This document shows positions 1 to 9,152 of a stretch of DNA of 64,000 nt, piece after piece. Position 1 is the first letter of the stretch. Each line of letters begins with the position of its first letter. The notes beneath the pieces are model-generated. The model did no database searches. It had not been told where the DNA came from and was given only the letters and a program-made list of their open reading frames with translations. The stretch covers positions 109,809 to 173,808 of the forward strand of contig CAYYYL010000003.1 of assembly GCA_964475835.1 (NCBI GenBank), written 5' to 3'. The translations under genes were made by a program, and so were the position numbers. The DNA comes from JABDCI01 sp964475835. Its GTDB lineage: Bacteria > Verrucomicrobiota > Verrucomicrobiia > JABWAM01.

Positions 1-9
1 CCCTCCGAA

Positions 10-86
10 TGGTCGGGCCGGCGAGATTCGAACTCGCGACCTTCTGCGCCCAAGGCAGACGCGCTACCAAGCTGCGCTACGGCCCG
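10..86 (-). tRNA. tRNA-Pro (UGG anticodon)
   Basis: On the minus strand the 7-bp acceptor arms (80-86 and 14-20) pair fully as CGGGCCG/CGGCCCG. The anticodon loop reads CTTGGGC, giving anticodon TGG for proline. A T-arm with GTTCGAATC is present. Discriminator A and an encoded CCA occupy 13-10. All parts of the cloverleaf are visible, so the call is secure. Confidence 0.96.
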
Positions 87-117
87 ATTCGACGGAGGAC
101 TTTCCTTCGCTCACAAG

Positions 118-1002
118 ATGGCATATAAACCCCCTGTGTCGAAAAACGATATCGTCCACACGCACCCGGTTCAATCCCGAAATCTCCCCTTTCGCCTCTT
201 CCGTTTCAGAGGGGTCATCCCCCTTTTCCTGCTTTTCCTTTCCCGCCTGCCCGTCGTTGCCATCAACGATTTTCAAACGGACAATCCCAAGCTCATCATT
301 GAACTCGATGGCGCCCGGATGCGCGAAATCAGCGGCGAATCCCGGGAAACCGTCTTTCAAGGTCAGACATGGATTCGCAACTACCATCAGGACTGGCAGT
401 GGAAATTCGAACGCATCCGGCGAAACATTCACATGACGCTTGTCCCCACGGAGCGCCAGATCAATGTATCCGGCATCCCTGCGGAAGGCCTGTGGACGTG
501 GAATCAGTTCAACAACGAAGAAGGATCCCTCACGCTGGGCATCATCGGCCACATGTACGTGAACCTTAACAGCACCTACATCTCCCAACAGGCCCTGGTC
601 GCCCACGAAGCCAGCCACGCTTTCCTGTTGGCCTACTGTCCCAAACTGCTTGAAACGGGGGCAGACTACCGGTGTTTCAATGAAGGACTGGCCGAACTCT
701 TCGCCCTCGATTATGAAAAGGATCCCTGGCGCCACTGGCATGAAGCCGTCGCGGCCCAGAAGCACAACGAGCCATACGACGACACGCAACTCTCCTCCTT
801 TGCCCAGAGGTTGATCCATGTGCTCAATGGCAAACCCCAATGCTCCCATGATCTGGGCTTCTTTTTTCTTCTCGTCGTCCGTCACGGCAAAGTAGATCTC
901 GAAAAGGATCTAAAGGAATGCACCAACACCTTCATCCGAACCGAGATCGAGAAATGGCTCGAGGAAAACGGATCATCCTACGATCTGCCGATAGTGAAAT
1001 AG
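118..1002 (+). CDS. putative exported zinc metallopeptidase (gluzincin-like, HExxH)
   Basis: The 294-residue protein has a basic N-terminus followed by a hydrophobic stretch (about residues 32-48), which fits a signal peptide or membrane anchor. The core carries HEASH at residues 163-167, an HExxH zinc site. About 22 residues later comes NEGLAE (188-193), whose Glu could be the third zinc ligand as in gluzincins. It would therefore be a secreted or periplasmic peptidase; the substrate is unknown. No peptidase family is recognised beyond this motif pair. It stands alone between tRNA-Pro and a convergent helicase gene. The ATG at 118 is the first start after the tRNA and the region upstream is short. 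A later start would remove the hydrophobic segment. Confidence 0.72.
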   Translation: MAYKPPVSKNDIVHTHPVQSRNLPFRLFRFRGVIPLFLLFLSRLPVVAINDFQTDNPKLIIELDGARMREISGESRETVFQGQTWIRNYHQDWQWKFERIRRNIHMTLVPTERQINVSGIPAEGLWTWNQFNNEEGSLTLGIIGHMYVNLNSTYISQQALVAHEASHAFLLAYCPKLLETGADYRCFNEGLAELFALDYEKDPWRHWHEAVAAQKHNEPYDDTQLSSFAQRLIHVLNGKPQCSHDLGFFFLLVVRHGKVDLEKDLKECTNTFIRTEIEKWLEENGSSYDLPIVK

Positions 1003-1005
1003 TTG

Positions 1006-1142
1006 TAAGTTGAGAGATGAGAGTTGAGAGCCCTCGGAAAACAGGCCTTTTCAACTACTACTGGACGTCATCCAATTTCGTTGAGAACCAAAACCATTGT
1101 CATTCGGAAAATCTCTCAACTCTCATCATTCAACCCTCAACT
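1006..1142. repeat. inverted degenerate GTTGAGAG-type intergenic repeat
   Basis: The two arms at 1016-1030 and 1113-1127 are exact 15-bp reverse complements (GATGAGAGTTGAGAG). Around them lie looser runs of the same GTTGAG/TGAGAG unit (1006-1030 and 1113-1142). The right arm reaches into the stop codon of the helicase gene. No gene is seen in the 110-bp gap between peptidase and helicase. Confidence 0.7.
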
Positions 1143-3120
1143 AGGGATACACATCCACTTCGACTTCCTGATAGGCCGACCTCGAAAGTTCCTGCAGGAA
1201 TCGTGACTTCTTCTGGAATGCGTCGCCAAAATCGCCGCTGAGTTTGATCTGGGGCTGGAGCAGGTAGAGTTCATCCTTCGCACGGGTCACCGCCACATAA
1301 AACAACCGCCGTTCCTCCTCCTCTCCCTCGACACTCTCCAGGGCGCGCGAGTTGGGGAAGGATCCCTCGGTCAACCAGAGCACAAACACGACTGCGAACT
1401 CCTGTCCCTTCGCCTGATGAACCGTGCTGAGTCGCACAGCCTCCTCGTCCCGGACGTCGGGCCCGGAATCCTCGGCCTCGACATTCGTCATCAGGGCAAG
1501 TTCCGCAAGTAAATCCTCCGTTTTCTCAAAGCGTGAGGCATAGTTTGCGAGTTGTTCCACATCCTCCTTGCGGGAGGAGTAGTTGTCGAAGCGTGCCTTC
1601 AAATAGTCGTCATAACCAGCCTCCAGAACAATGCGTATCATCTCACCCGGTGAACGGAGCACCTCCGGGACACGCAGCTGCTTGAGCGTTTCTGCAAACT
1701 GAGCCCACTCCTTCTGGGCAAGCTTCGGAACCTGATTCGTCAGCGAGGCAAAGTCCACACTCTCCTCCATCCTGAGGAGCTCAGCTTCTCCGGTCGCCTG
1801 GTTTGCCACCGCAAGCGCCGAGACCTTCTGCCAGAGTTTCACCGCCGTGACATTTCCGATCTTGGGCATCATCAACGCGATGCGCTTGAACGCCAACTCG
1901 TCCTTCAAATTCGTCGCGAGTTTCAAGTACGCGGCGACATCCTTGATGTGCGCCTGTTCAAAAAACCGGAGACCACTGGTGATGAAAAACGGGATATTCC
2001 GCCGCGTCAGCTCCATCTGAACCTCCATGGAGTGATAGTGCGAACGATAAAGGACCGCCATCTCATTGAGAGGAATGCCCTGATCCCGGAGTTCAAGCAT
2101 CTGCGTGGCCACAAAGACTGCCTGCTCGGATCCATTTAGAACCGGGACGACCTGCGGCTTCAATCCATCACTGCGCGTGGCCTGCAGAGTCTTTTCGAAC
2201 TGGTTCACATTTGAGCGAATCGTCTCATTGGCGAGTCCGAGAATTTGCGGCGTACTGCGATAATTCTGCTCGATCTTGAATACCCGCGCCTTCGGATACC
2301 GTTTGGGAAATTCCATGATGTTTCGGAAATTCGCCCCACGCCAGCTGTAGATGCTCTGCGCGTCGTCCCCCACGACCATGACATTTTGATGCCGCGCGGC
2401 AAAGTGGTCGATGATGTCCGACTGGACGCGATTCGTATCCTGATACTCGTCCACAAGAATGGAAAGGAATTGTCTGCCATAGACCTCCGCGATTTCCGGA
2501 TTCCCCCGGAGAAGCGCCAGTAAATTGGAAAGCAGATCGTCGTAGTCCATCACGTTCGCCTGCCTTTTGCGTTGCACGTAAAGTTTTTTGACTTCGATGA
2601 CCTGCTCCGTGACATCCGCGAAATAACTGTAATTGGATTTGATGATATCGGCGATGGCCCTCTCCGTATTCACTGCAAGGCTGAACACCTCGATCAACAC
2701 ATCCGCCTTGGGAAAACGCCGTTCCTTGATGTTGATTCCCGCTTCGGGAATGCAAGCGTTGATCAGATCCTTGCAGTCCTCGCGATCCAGAATGGCGTAG
2801 GAGGAGTCGTATCCGAGAACCTTCGCATGACGACGGAGAATCCGATTGGCGATGGAATGAAAGGTCCCTCCCCAGATTTTAGAGGAATCCAGGGGGAGGA
2901 CATTTCCGACGCGATGAAGCATCTCACGCGCCGCCTTGTTGGTGAAAGTAAGTAGGAGGAGACGGTCGGGAGGAAGGCCGTTTTCGATCAGGTACGCCAC
3001 CCGGTAGGTCAGAGTACGTGTTTTCCCGCTTCCCGCCCCAGCAATCACCAGAATCGGCCCCGGATCCGCCTTCACCGCCAAAAGCTGCTGCGGATTCAGC
3101 TCCTTTTCATAATCAATCAT
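1141..3120 (-). CDS. ATP-dependent DNA helicase, UvrD/PcrA/Rep superfamily I
   Basis: This 659-residue protein is a 3'-5' SF1A DNA helicase of the UvrD/Rep type, acting in repair and replication restart. The Q-motif region (LNPQQLLAV) is at residues 8-16, Walker A AGAGSGKT at 27-34, motif Ia TFTNKAAREM at 58-67, Walker B DEYQDTN at 224-230 and motif III GDDAQSIYSWRGA at 251-263. Near the C-terminus are VRLSTVHQAKGQEF (motif V region) and RRLFYVAVTRAKDELYL (motif VI). It is shorter than E. coli UvrD (about 720 residues) and lacks the long C-terminal tail. The stop codon lies inside an inverted repeat, so the tail may have been altered. UvrD, PcrA and Rep cannot be told apart here. Confidence 0.93.
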   Translation of the reverse strand: MIDYEKELNPQQLLAVKADPGPILVIAGAGSGKTRTLTYRVAYLIENGLPPDRLLLLTFTNKAAREMLHRVGNVLPLDSSKIWGGTFHSIANRILRRHAKVLGYDSSYAILDREDCKDLINACIPEAGINIKERRFPKADVLIEVFSLAVNTERAIADIIKSNYSYFADVTEQVIEVKKLYVQRKRQANVMDYDDLLSNLLALLRGNPEIAEVYGRQFLSILVDEYQDTNRVQSDIIDHFAARHQNVMVVGDDAQSIYSWRGANFRNIMEFPKRYPKARVFKIEQNYRSTPQILGLANETIRSNVNQFEKTLQATRSDGLKPQVVPVLNGSEQAVFVATQMLELRDQGIPLNEMAVLYRSHYHSMEVQMELTRRNIPFFITSGLRFFEQAHIKDVAAYLKLATNLKDELAFKRIALMMPKIGNVTAVKLWQKVSALAVANQATGEAELLRMEESVDFASLTNQVPKLAQKEWAQFAETLKQLRVPEVLRSPGEMIRIVLEAGYDDYLKARFDNYSSRKEDVEQLANYASRFEKTEDLLAELALMTNVEAEDSGPDVRDEEAVRLSTVHQAKGQEFAVVFVLWLTEGSFPNSRALESVEGEEEERRLFYVAVTRAKDELYLLQPQIKLSGDFGDAFQKKSRFLQELSRSAYQEVEVDVYP

Positions 3121-3161
3121 CTACCCAAAGTGGCAGATCCCTCCCACGAATTCACGCGATT

Positions 3162-4769
3162 TCAGTGAATCATGAGCAGAAGCTGGGCAAGAAGCACCTT
3201 CAGCACCATTGAAAGCGGGTAGACCGAAGCATAGGCAAGGGTCAGGGGACCACTTGGCAGCCTTGCCGTGGCAAAGGTGAGCGCGGCTGGTTGTGTCTGA
3301 AAGCCCGCCCCGACTCCCAACCGGGTGCCCACATGCCTCTGATGAAAAAGTTTCAAAAGGAATGTCAGCACCAGATGACTGATCAGGGTGAGAGACACCC
3401 CAAAGGTGATGAGAAACATTCCACTACTCTGAATCAGAGCCCCCACGTTGGCCCCGGCTTTGACTCCCGCCCCCGCCAGAAAGAGCAGGATGCCGAAATG
3501 CCGGATCGTCAGATTCACCGTCATCGGGATATTCCACACCACCGGACCCGACCTTCCAATCCATCCAAGAATCAACGCCACAATCAAGGGTCCCCCAGCG
3601 ATTCCAAGCTGCAACGGTTGTTTCAAACCCGGAATCGACCACGCCACCTGACCGAGGAGCAATCCAAGAAAAATGCCAATCGCAAAGCTGAAATATCCAG
3701 TTTCGCTGATAACTTTCAGAGAATTACCAAAAAGCTTGCGAATCTCAGGTTCCTTTTCGTTGTAGGACACCACACGCACACGATCTCCGAGATGAAGGAC
3801 CGTATCATCGCTGACAGGAAGATCGACATCCCCGCGCCGCAACCGGTTGATGACAGCTCCATAACGTTTCAAATCGAGGTCACGAAGCTTCCGTCCGGCA
3901 AGCTTCTCATTCGAGACGAAATAGCGGTGCACCTCGAATCCCTTGAGCGATTTATGCAAGGGTTCGGGCGCAAGTCGTCCAAGAACCGAAAGACCCTTGC
4001 TCAACTGAAGAGCGTCCCCGGTGGCCACCACCCATACTCCCACGGGCAACTCCATCTCATCCGAGACAAGTTTGATTGTCCCATCGGAAAAGCGGCATCG
4101 ACTAAGGACAAGCCCCGTCTCCTCCATCACCCGACCCACTGTCCAGGGACGTTTTCCATCAAGATGCTGAATCTCTATCGTCTGGCGATCCGGCAAAAAC
4201 GAACTGGACACCTTTTCCTCCTCCCCCTTGCGTGCCCGAGCCATTTGCGTTTGGAAAAAGAGCAGCACAGCAAAAACTGCAAAGGGGTAGACCACACCGT
4301 ATCCTCCCACCGCGCTCGAAGCCTGCCCTCCATTCCTGCCAATCCATTCGGAGACCGCTCCCAGGGCAGGCGTGTTTGTCAGCGCTCCACAAAAAAGCCC
4401 CGCCATGATCTCCTTCGGTTGATCCCAGATCTGCATGGCCAGCAGGGTAATTCCAAATGCCAGAAGCAGCGTCAATAACACCGCCAGATTACACTTCAAC
4501 CCTTCACTTTTAAACGATTGGAAAAATCCCGGTGCCGCCTCGAGCCCGACACAATAGACAAACAAGACAAGTCCCAGCGTCTGAATCTCCTCCGGAAGAA
4601 TCATCCCCTTACTCCAGGCTCCAAGCGCCATCCCCACAAACAAAACTGCGGCAATACCGAAACGAAACCTTCCGGGAAGGCGTATTTCCCCAAGGACATA
4701 GCCCAGGGCAATAATGGCGAAGAGACGTGCGAGAACCGAATGTTCAAGAATAAGTTGAAACCAATGCAT
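3162..4769 (-). CDS. AspT/YidE/YbjL-type antiporter with central RCK_C domains
   Basis: A 535-residue inner-membrane transporter with two blocks of hydrophobic helices (about residues 5-180 and 350-535) flanking a soluble middle of roughly 170 residues. This is the layout of the aspartate-alanine exchanger family, whose centre carries two TrkA-C/RCK_C regulatory domains. The middle part GRKLRDLDLKRYGAVINR followed by LHLGDRVRVVS is typical of RCK_C. The repeated motif GLFCGALTNTPALG in the first block and GAGFQTQPAALTFA in the second fit the duplicated family signature. Most members lack a known substrate. It is on the same strand as the helicase gene, 41 bp upstream of it. Confidence 0.85.
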   Translation of the reverse strand: MHWFQLILEHSVLARLFAIIALGYVLGEIRLPGRFRFGIAAVLFVGMALGAWSKGMILPEEIQTLGLVLFVYCVGLEAAPGFFQSFKSEGLKCNLAVLLTLLLAFGITLLAMQIWDQPKEIMAGLFCGALTNTPALGAVSEWIGRNGGQASSAVGGYGVVYPFAVFAVLLFFQTQMARARKGEEEKVSSSFLPDRQTIEIQHLDGKRPWTVGRVMEETGLVLSRCRFSDGTIKLVSDEMELPVGVWVVATGDALQLSKGLSVLGRLAPEPLHKSLKGFEVHRYFVSNEKLAGRKLRDLDLKRYGAVINRLRRGDVDLPVSDDTVLHLGDRVRVVSYNEKEPEIRKLFGNSLKVISETGYFSFAIGIFLGLLLGQVAWSIPGLKQPLQLGIAGGPLIVALILGWIGRSGPVVWNIPMTVNLTIRHFGILLFLAGAGVKAGANVGALIQSSGMFLITFGVSLTLISHLVLTFLLKLFHQRHVGTRLGVGAGFQTQPAALTFATARLPSGPLTLAYASVYPLSMVLKVLLAQLLLMIH

Positions 4770-4865
4770 AATTCACCAGTTTGAATCGTCACCACGATCT
4801 GGTCAATGAATCATCACAAGCTATTAGCTGCGCATAACCTCACGACAGCCAGACTAATACCCCTC

Positions 4866-5771
4866 CTAGCTTGCGTGCGATCCCGACTCGACTTTTAACG
4901 ACCGGCGATAGTCCGTCGGGGAAAGCCCCTGGATCTTGCGAAACACCCGATTGAAATGGGTCAGTGACTGAAACCCGACATCATAAGCAATCTCGCTCAC
5001 ACGAAGATTGGGATTGAGAAGAAGGTTTTTGGCCTTTTCGATCCGCACCCGGGAGAGGTACTCGGTAAAATTAAGCCCTGTCGCCTTCTTGAACATCTTG
5101 CAGAAATAGAAGGTGCTGACATTCACGGCCCTGGCCACATCCGCAAGGGAAAGGTCCTCCGATTTCTTTTCCTGAATATATTGCCTGGCCTTGGTCACCA
5201 TTGGAGGCTCAGAATTCTCCCGCTGGATCACAATCTGGTTGGCCACCATCGATAGATGTTGGGAGAAAATACTCAGCAGTCGAACCATCGATTCATACTG
5301 CCCCTTGGTGAGGACCCGGGATTGAAAATATGTTTCTTCAAGCTTTTTTAAATCAATCTGGATCCCCCAGTCGACCAGTTGCTTGGCCATCTTATTGAAC
5401 TTGGCTTTCGTTGGTTTGTTGACCGCCACCTGCCCGGTCTGCAGAAATCCCACCAGATCATTCCCCACGCGCAGGGGAACCGTGGTGTCGCACAACCCCG
5501 CAAAACAAACAACGGTCTTCGGCCCATCCGCATTCGGGTCGGAGATCTGTTGCTGCGTTTCCAGACAGGCAACACATGTCCGGTTCGTCCCCGCCATCAA
5601 GGCACAAAAAGGATTCTCGAACTTTTTGCCCCGATGGGCCATGTTCCAAACCTGAACGGAACGAAGCGACAACGGCATCCCGGTGGCTTCGTTAAATGCC
5701 CGTTCGTAATCTTCAAAAATTTTCGACCGGGAAAGTTCCTGGATCAATTTTTTTTCAGAGATGGCTGCCAC
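4866..5771 (-). CDS. AraC-family regulator with PocR ligand-binding domain
   Basis: The N-terminal half matches the PocR domain: it begins SEKKLIQELSRSKIFEDYERAF, has NPFCALM and CVACLETQQ (conserved cysteines), then VCFAGLCDTTVPL. The last 100 residues form two helix-turn-helix motifs of the AraC type (LADVARAVNVSTFYFCKMFKK and SEIAYDVGFQSLTHFNRVFRK). PocR domains bind small organic ligands. The gene is divergent from pckG, so it may control that gene, but no binding site was identified. The start is uncertain: an ATG at 5849 would add 26 residues of promoter-like sequence. The GTG at 5769-5771 agrees better with where the PocR domain starts. Confidence 0.85.
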   Translation of the reverse strand: MAAISEKKLIQELSRSKIFEDYERAFNEATGMPLSLRSVQVWNMAHRGKKFENPFCALMAGTNRTCVACLETQQQISDPNADGPKTVVCFAGLCDTTVPLRVGNDLVGFLQTGQVAVNKPTKAKFNKMAKQLVDWGIQIDLKKLEETYFQSRVLTKGQYESMVRLLSIFSQHLSMVANQIVIQRENSEPPMVTKARQYIQEKKSEDLSLADVARAVNVSTFYFCKMFKKATGLNFTEYLSRVRIEKAKNLLLNPNLRVSEIAYDVGFQSLTHFNRVFRKIQGLSPTDYRRSLKVESGSHAS

Positions 5772-5913
5772 ACCTTTTTTGTGAATCAGTTTAACGCAAA
5801 TTGCAATATATCTTGAAACTTGGAACAAAATACAAATCTGATCCGCCAACCCATGGTGAGTCCCCCACCGTCCCCCCCCTTAACGTGGGATCATTCAAAC
5901 AAACGTTGATTTT

Positions 5914-7686
5914 ATGAAGCACAAAGCAAATTCGAACCCCAACACCCAAAACGCGAACGTCCTCCAATGGGTGGATGAAATGGCCCACATCTGCAAACCG
6001 GATCGCATCCACTGGTGCAACGGCTCCGACAAGGAAAATGAAACCCTCACCTCGCAAGCCGTGGAAGCGGGAATTCTCACCCCACTAAACCAGAAAAAGC
6101 TTCCCGGCTGCTACTATCACCGGTCCAACCCCAACGACGTCGCCCGTGTGGAGCAGTGCACTTATATCTGCACCGAAACCGAGGATGAAGCCGGGCCAAC
6201 CAACAACTGGGCCCCCCCAGGGGAAATGTACAGCAAGCTTTACAAGATGTGTGAAGGCTCGATGAAGGGTCGGACGATGTACGTCATCCCCTATTTGATG
6301 GGCCCGGTGGGATCCCCGATGGCCAAAGTGGGAATTGAACTGACTGATTCCATCTATGTCGTGCTGAACATGCGAATCATGGCACGCATGGGGGATGTGG
6401 CGTACAAACAACTCGGCGACTCGAACGATTTCAACCGAGGACTTCACTCCATGCTCGATGTGCATCCGGACCGGCGATTCATTGCCCACTTTCCTGAGGA
6501 CAATACCATCATCTCCGTCGGTTCCGCCTATGGTGGAAACGTCCTCCTGGGCAAAAAGTGTCTTGCCCTCCGGATCGGTTCCTTCCTCGGACGCAAAGAA
6601 GGATGGATGGCCGAGCACATGCTCATCATGGGAGTTGAATCCCCCCAGGGAGAAAAGACGTATGTGGCCGCGGCATTCCCAAGTGCCTGTGGAAAAACGA
6701 ATTTCAGCATGCTGATTCCACCGAAACGCTTCAAGGGTTGGAAAATCTGGACGGTCGGCGATGACATTGCCTGGATGAAACCTGGAGCGGACGGACGGCT
6801 CTATGCCATCAATCCGGAAGCTGGATATTTCGGCGTTGCCCCAGGCACGAATTACAAATCCAATCCAAACGCCATGGAGACCATCCAGCGCGACACCCTC
6901 TACACCAACGTCGCCCTGACCCCCGACATGGATGTCTGGTGGGAGGGAAAGGATGGTGAGGTTCCCAAAAAACTCACCGATTGGAAGGGCAACCCCTGGA
7001 CACCGGAATCCAAGGAAAAGGCAGCCCATCCCAACAGCCGTTTCACGGCCCCCATGAAAAACAATCCCGCCCTCGCCCGGGAGACAAACGATCCGCAGGG
7101 AGTTCCGATCAGTGCCATTATCTTTGGCGGACGCAGGGCTACCACCATTCCTCTCGTCTACCAGGCTTTCAACTGGATCCACGGGGTTTACGTCGGTGCC
7201 ACCATGGGATCGGAAATGACCGCAGCCGCCGTGGGCGGGCTCGGACAGGTCAGACGGGATCCGATGGCCATGCTCCCCTTCTGCGGTTACAACATGGGCG
7301 ACTATTTCGCTCACTGGTTGAAAATGCGAAAGCACATCAAATATCCGCCCAAGATTTTCAGCGTGAACTGGTTTCGAAAGGATTCCGAAGGGCAGTTCCT
7401 CTGGCCCGGGTTCAGCGAAAACATGCGCGTCCTCAAATGGATCGTGGACCGCTGCCACGGCCGTTGCGGAGCCCAGGAAACCCCGCTCGGCTGGGTGCCG
7501 AAAGCCCAGGACTTCGACATGGATGGACTCGAAGATGAACGGGGCCATCTCGATGCCGCCCAGGACATCAACCTTGAAGAATGGAAAAAGGAAGTCATCT
7601 CCCAGGACGAACTTTTCCTCAAGCTCTACGAATACCTGCCCAAGGAATTGATCTTCCAGAGGGAGCTGCTCGTCGCCCGATTATAA
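5914..7686 (+). CDS. pckG: phosphoenolpyruvate carboxykinase (GTP)
   Basis: This 590-residue cytoplasmic enzyme converts oxaloacetate and GTP to PEP, GDP and CO2, the entry step of gluconeogenesis. Length and sequence fit the GTP-dependent family: the P-loop AFPSACGKTN is at residues 254-263, containing the reactive Cys of this family. The nucleotide-binding sequence FGGRRATTIPLVYQAFNW, the early RVEQCTYICTETEDEAGP and the C-terminal LRVLKWIVDRC region are also present. It is transcribed away from a PocR-AraC regulator across a short divergent region. The malic enzyme and CoA-transferase 2-4 kb downstream serve the same C3/C4 node, but they are not co-transcribed with it, since minus-strand genes lie in between. 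Confidence 0.97.
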   Translation: MKHKANSNPNTQNANVLQWVDEMAHICKPDRIHWCNGSDKENETLTSQAVEAGILTPLNQKKLPGCYYHRSNPNDVARVEQCTYICTETEDEAGPTNNWAPPGEMYSKLYKMCEGSMKGRTMYVIPYLMGPVGSPMAKVGIELTDSIYVVLNMRIMARMGDVAYKQLGDSNDFNRGLHSMLDVHPDRRFIAHFPEDNTIISVGSAYGGNVLLGKKCLALRIGSFLGRKEGWMAEHMLIMGVESPQGEKTYVAAAFPSACGKTNFSMLIPPKRFKGWKIWTVGDDIAWMKPGADGRLYAINPEAGYFGVAPGTNYKSNPNAMETIQRDTLYTNVALTPDMDVWWEGKDGEVPKKLTDWKGNPWTPESKEKAAHPNSRFTAPMKNNPALARETNDPQGVPISAIIFGGRRATTIPLVYQAFNWIHGVYVGATMGSEMTAAAVGGLGQVRRDPMAMLPFCGYNMGDYFAHWLKMRKHIKYPPKIFSVNWFRKDSEGQFLWPGFSENMRVLKWIVDRCHGRCGAQETPLGWVPKAQDFDMDGLEDERGHLDAAQDINLEEWKKEVISQDELFLKLYEYLPKELIFQRELLVARL

Positions 7687-7929
7687 AAACGCTGAAACCA
7701 TCGCCCTCCAAAAAAATAGGGGCGGCGTTTTCGAGGCAGTCGTTTGGATCCAATCAACGAACTTGGAAAACCTTCCCATGGGGGCAAAGGCCTTCCCGCC
7801 GGGAGGCTATCAACAAATCGCGACAGGGGACCATTAGGCTGCCAGGGCTTTTTAATTTATCTGTAGCTGAAAACGTGGCTTCATCGTAATCGGATTCAAG
7901 CAAGGCAGAATCTAATCTGAATAAAAAAT

Positions 7930-7954
7930 GGAGGGCGACGCTCCGTCGTCCTCC
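7930..7954. repeat. GGAGG-CGACG hairpin (REP-like or terminator)
   Basis: Arms GGAGGGCGACG (7930-7940) and CGTCGTCCTCC (7944-7954) pair around a 3-nt loop, with one G-T wobble. A run of A precedes it on the plus strand, which becomes a T-tract on the minus strand. It could end the minus-strand small gene at 8019 or be an intergenic palindromic repeat. The rest of 7687-7929 shows no gene. Confidence 0.6.
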
Positions 7955-8018
7955 AACAGATTTTTCACCACTTCAATGCTTCAGCCTCAAAAGCAGCTAC
8001 CGTTTTATTGAAAACGCT

Positions 8019-8201
8019 TTAGCTCTTCTTTGTGGAAATATTGAGAGGACAGTAGAGAGGACACCAGCCAATCAAAGCTGTAATCAGAAGGATTCCGCCC
8101 AACGCACCCCACCAGGACTGTTAATAAATTCCCAATCCAACAATCATACCCCCCACCAGAAGACGAATGACCCGATCCGAACCGCCCATGTTTGATTTCA
8201 T
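8019..8201 (-). pseudogene. YgaP-type small membrane protein (DUF2892), nonsense-interrupted
   Basis: Read from ATG at 8199-8201 the frame gives MKSNMGGSDRVIRLLVGG and then continues to GLGIY. There it meets an in-frame TAA at 8121-8123 (codon 27). After the stop the same frame resumes as QSWWGALGGILLITALIGW and CPLYCPLNISTKKS, ending at 8019-8021. The whole 61-codon reading matches the DUF2892/YgaP-transmembrane family, in which GxYYxSWWG and LIGWCPLY are typical, so the stop stands where a Tyr codon is expected. It is either a young pseudogene or a sequencing error. No alternative start would rescue the second half. Such proteins often sit beside rhodanese or sulfur genes, but none is visible here. 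Confidence 0.82.
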
Positions 8202-8276
8202 CTGTTTATTCTTTCTTTTTGGTTTTTCGGCTCACTTATTGACCTAAACTTTCACCCCTGTCATTCAGCCCCTTTT

Positions 8277-9152
8277 TTAAAAAACCTCCACCGGCAGCTG
8301 GGTGCGGTCCCGGACCCTTCGGGCAATACGGGAGAGCTCGCTCAATGAGAGATGCTCGCAATGGCCAGGGACCCCCGGCTCACGCGTCACCGAATAGATC
8401 TGCACCAACTGGATCTGCGCCCCCGCTTCCACCAGTTCGTTTAGTCGATCGGCATACGCTTCGATTTCGTCTTCCGAGGGTAAAACTCCCTCCACCGAGC
8501 AGAACAGGCTCTGAATCACCACCGAACGTTTGGACGCCAGCATTCGGATATTGGAAAGCACCTGCTTCAATGGTACCGGGCTGCGATCGACCCGATCCAT
8601 GTGCTCCTGGGTCCCTGCGTCAAGCTTGGCCCAGACTTCGTCCCTCTCTTCAAAAAGCGCCAAGCCGTCACTGACCGCTGGGAGGGACAACCCCGTAGCA
8701 TTGGTAATCAACACCAGTTTGAATTTTGGAAATTGGGGATTGCCCCGGACGCGCAACAACTCCTGAACGACTTCCAGAAAATTCGGACAAAGCGTCGGCT
8801 CCCCCTCCCCGCTCAAGGCGATATCCTTGAGCTGCAACAGATCATCCGGAACGTTTTTAAATCCATTCAACTCCCGAACCCGGTTCATCTGAACCATGGC
8901 CAGCAGTTGGGCCAACTCCCGGGACATCACCTTCACATCCACCTTTCGATTGGCATGACTCGAATCCCGTTTAACCTGGCAATAGACACAGTCGAAGTTG
9001 CACATCTGGTTTGGCGCCATATTGATGCCAATACTCAACCCCCCAGCGCGTTGCGAGATGGTTGCATACACCATCTGGTTTCCAAGAAAATCCTGAGGAT
9101 AAAGCACCACACGTGCGAGTGAGGACAATCGGCTGTTACGAGTGGATTTCAT
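8277..9152 (-). CDS. radical SAM protein (COG0731-like), function unknown
   Basis: The 291-residue protein has the radical SAM cluster motif CNFDCVYCQ (CxxxCxxC) around residues 48-56. It also has a GGE-like segment ALSGEGEPTLCP and VWAKLDAGTQEHMDRVDR downstream, typical of COG0731-type enzymes related to the wyosine/TYW1 and SPASM-less groups. It would bind a 4Fe-4S cluster and cleave S-adenosylmethionine in the cytoplasm. No substrate is evident from the neighbours: it is a lone gene divergent from the CoA-transferase operon. The family is common but poorly characterised, so no function is assigned beyond the fold. Confidence 0.82.
   Translation of the reverse strand: MKSTRNSRLSSLARVVLYPQDFLGNQMVYATISQRAGGLSIGINMAPNQMCNFDCVYCQVKRDSSHANRKVDVKVMSRELAQLLAMVQMNRVRELNGFKNVPDDLLQLKDIALSGEGEPTLCPNFLEVVQELLRVRGNPQFPKFKLVLITNATGLSLPAVSDGLALFEERDEVWAKLDAGTQEHMDRVDRSPVPLKQVLSNIRMLASKRSVVIQSLFCSVEGVLPSEDEIEAYADRLNELVEAGAQIQLVQIYSVTREPGVPGHCEHLSLSELSRIARRVRDRTQLPVEVF

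Noticed and set aside
6085..7548. 487-residue frame antisense to pckG, and similar long antisense frames (for example 28438-29277, 56708-57787)
   Set aside because: They lie opposite strongly supported genes and have no domain or start context; they come from codon bias.
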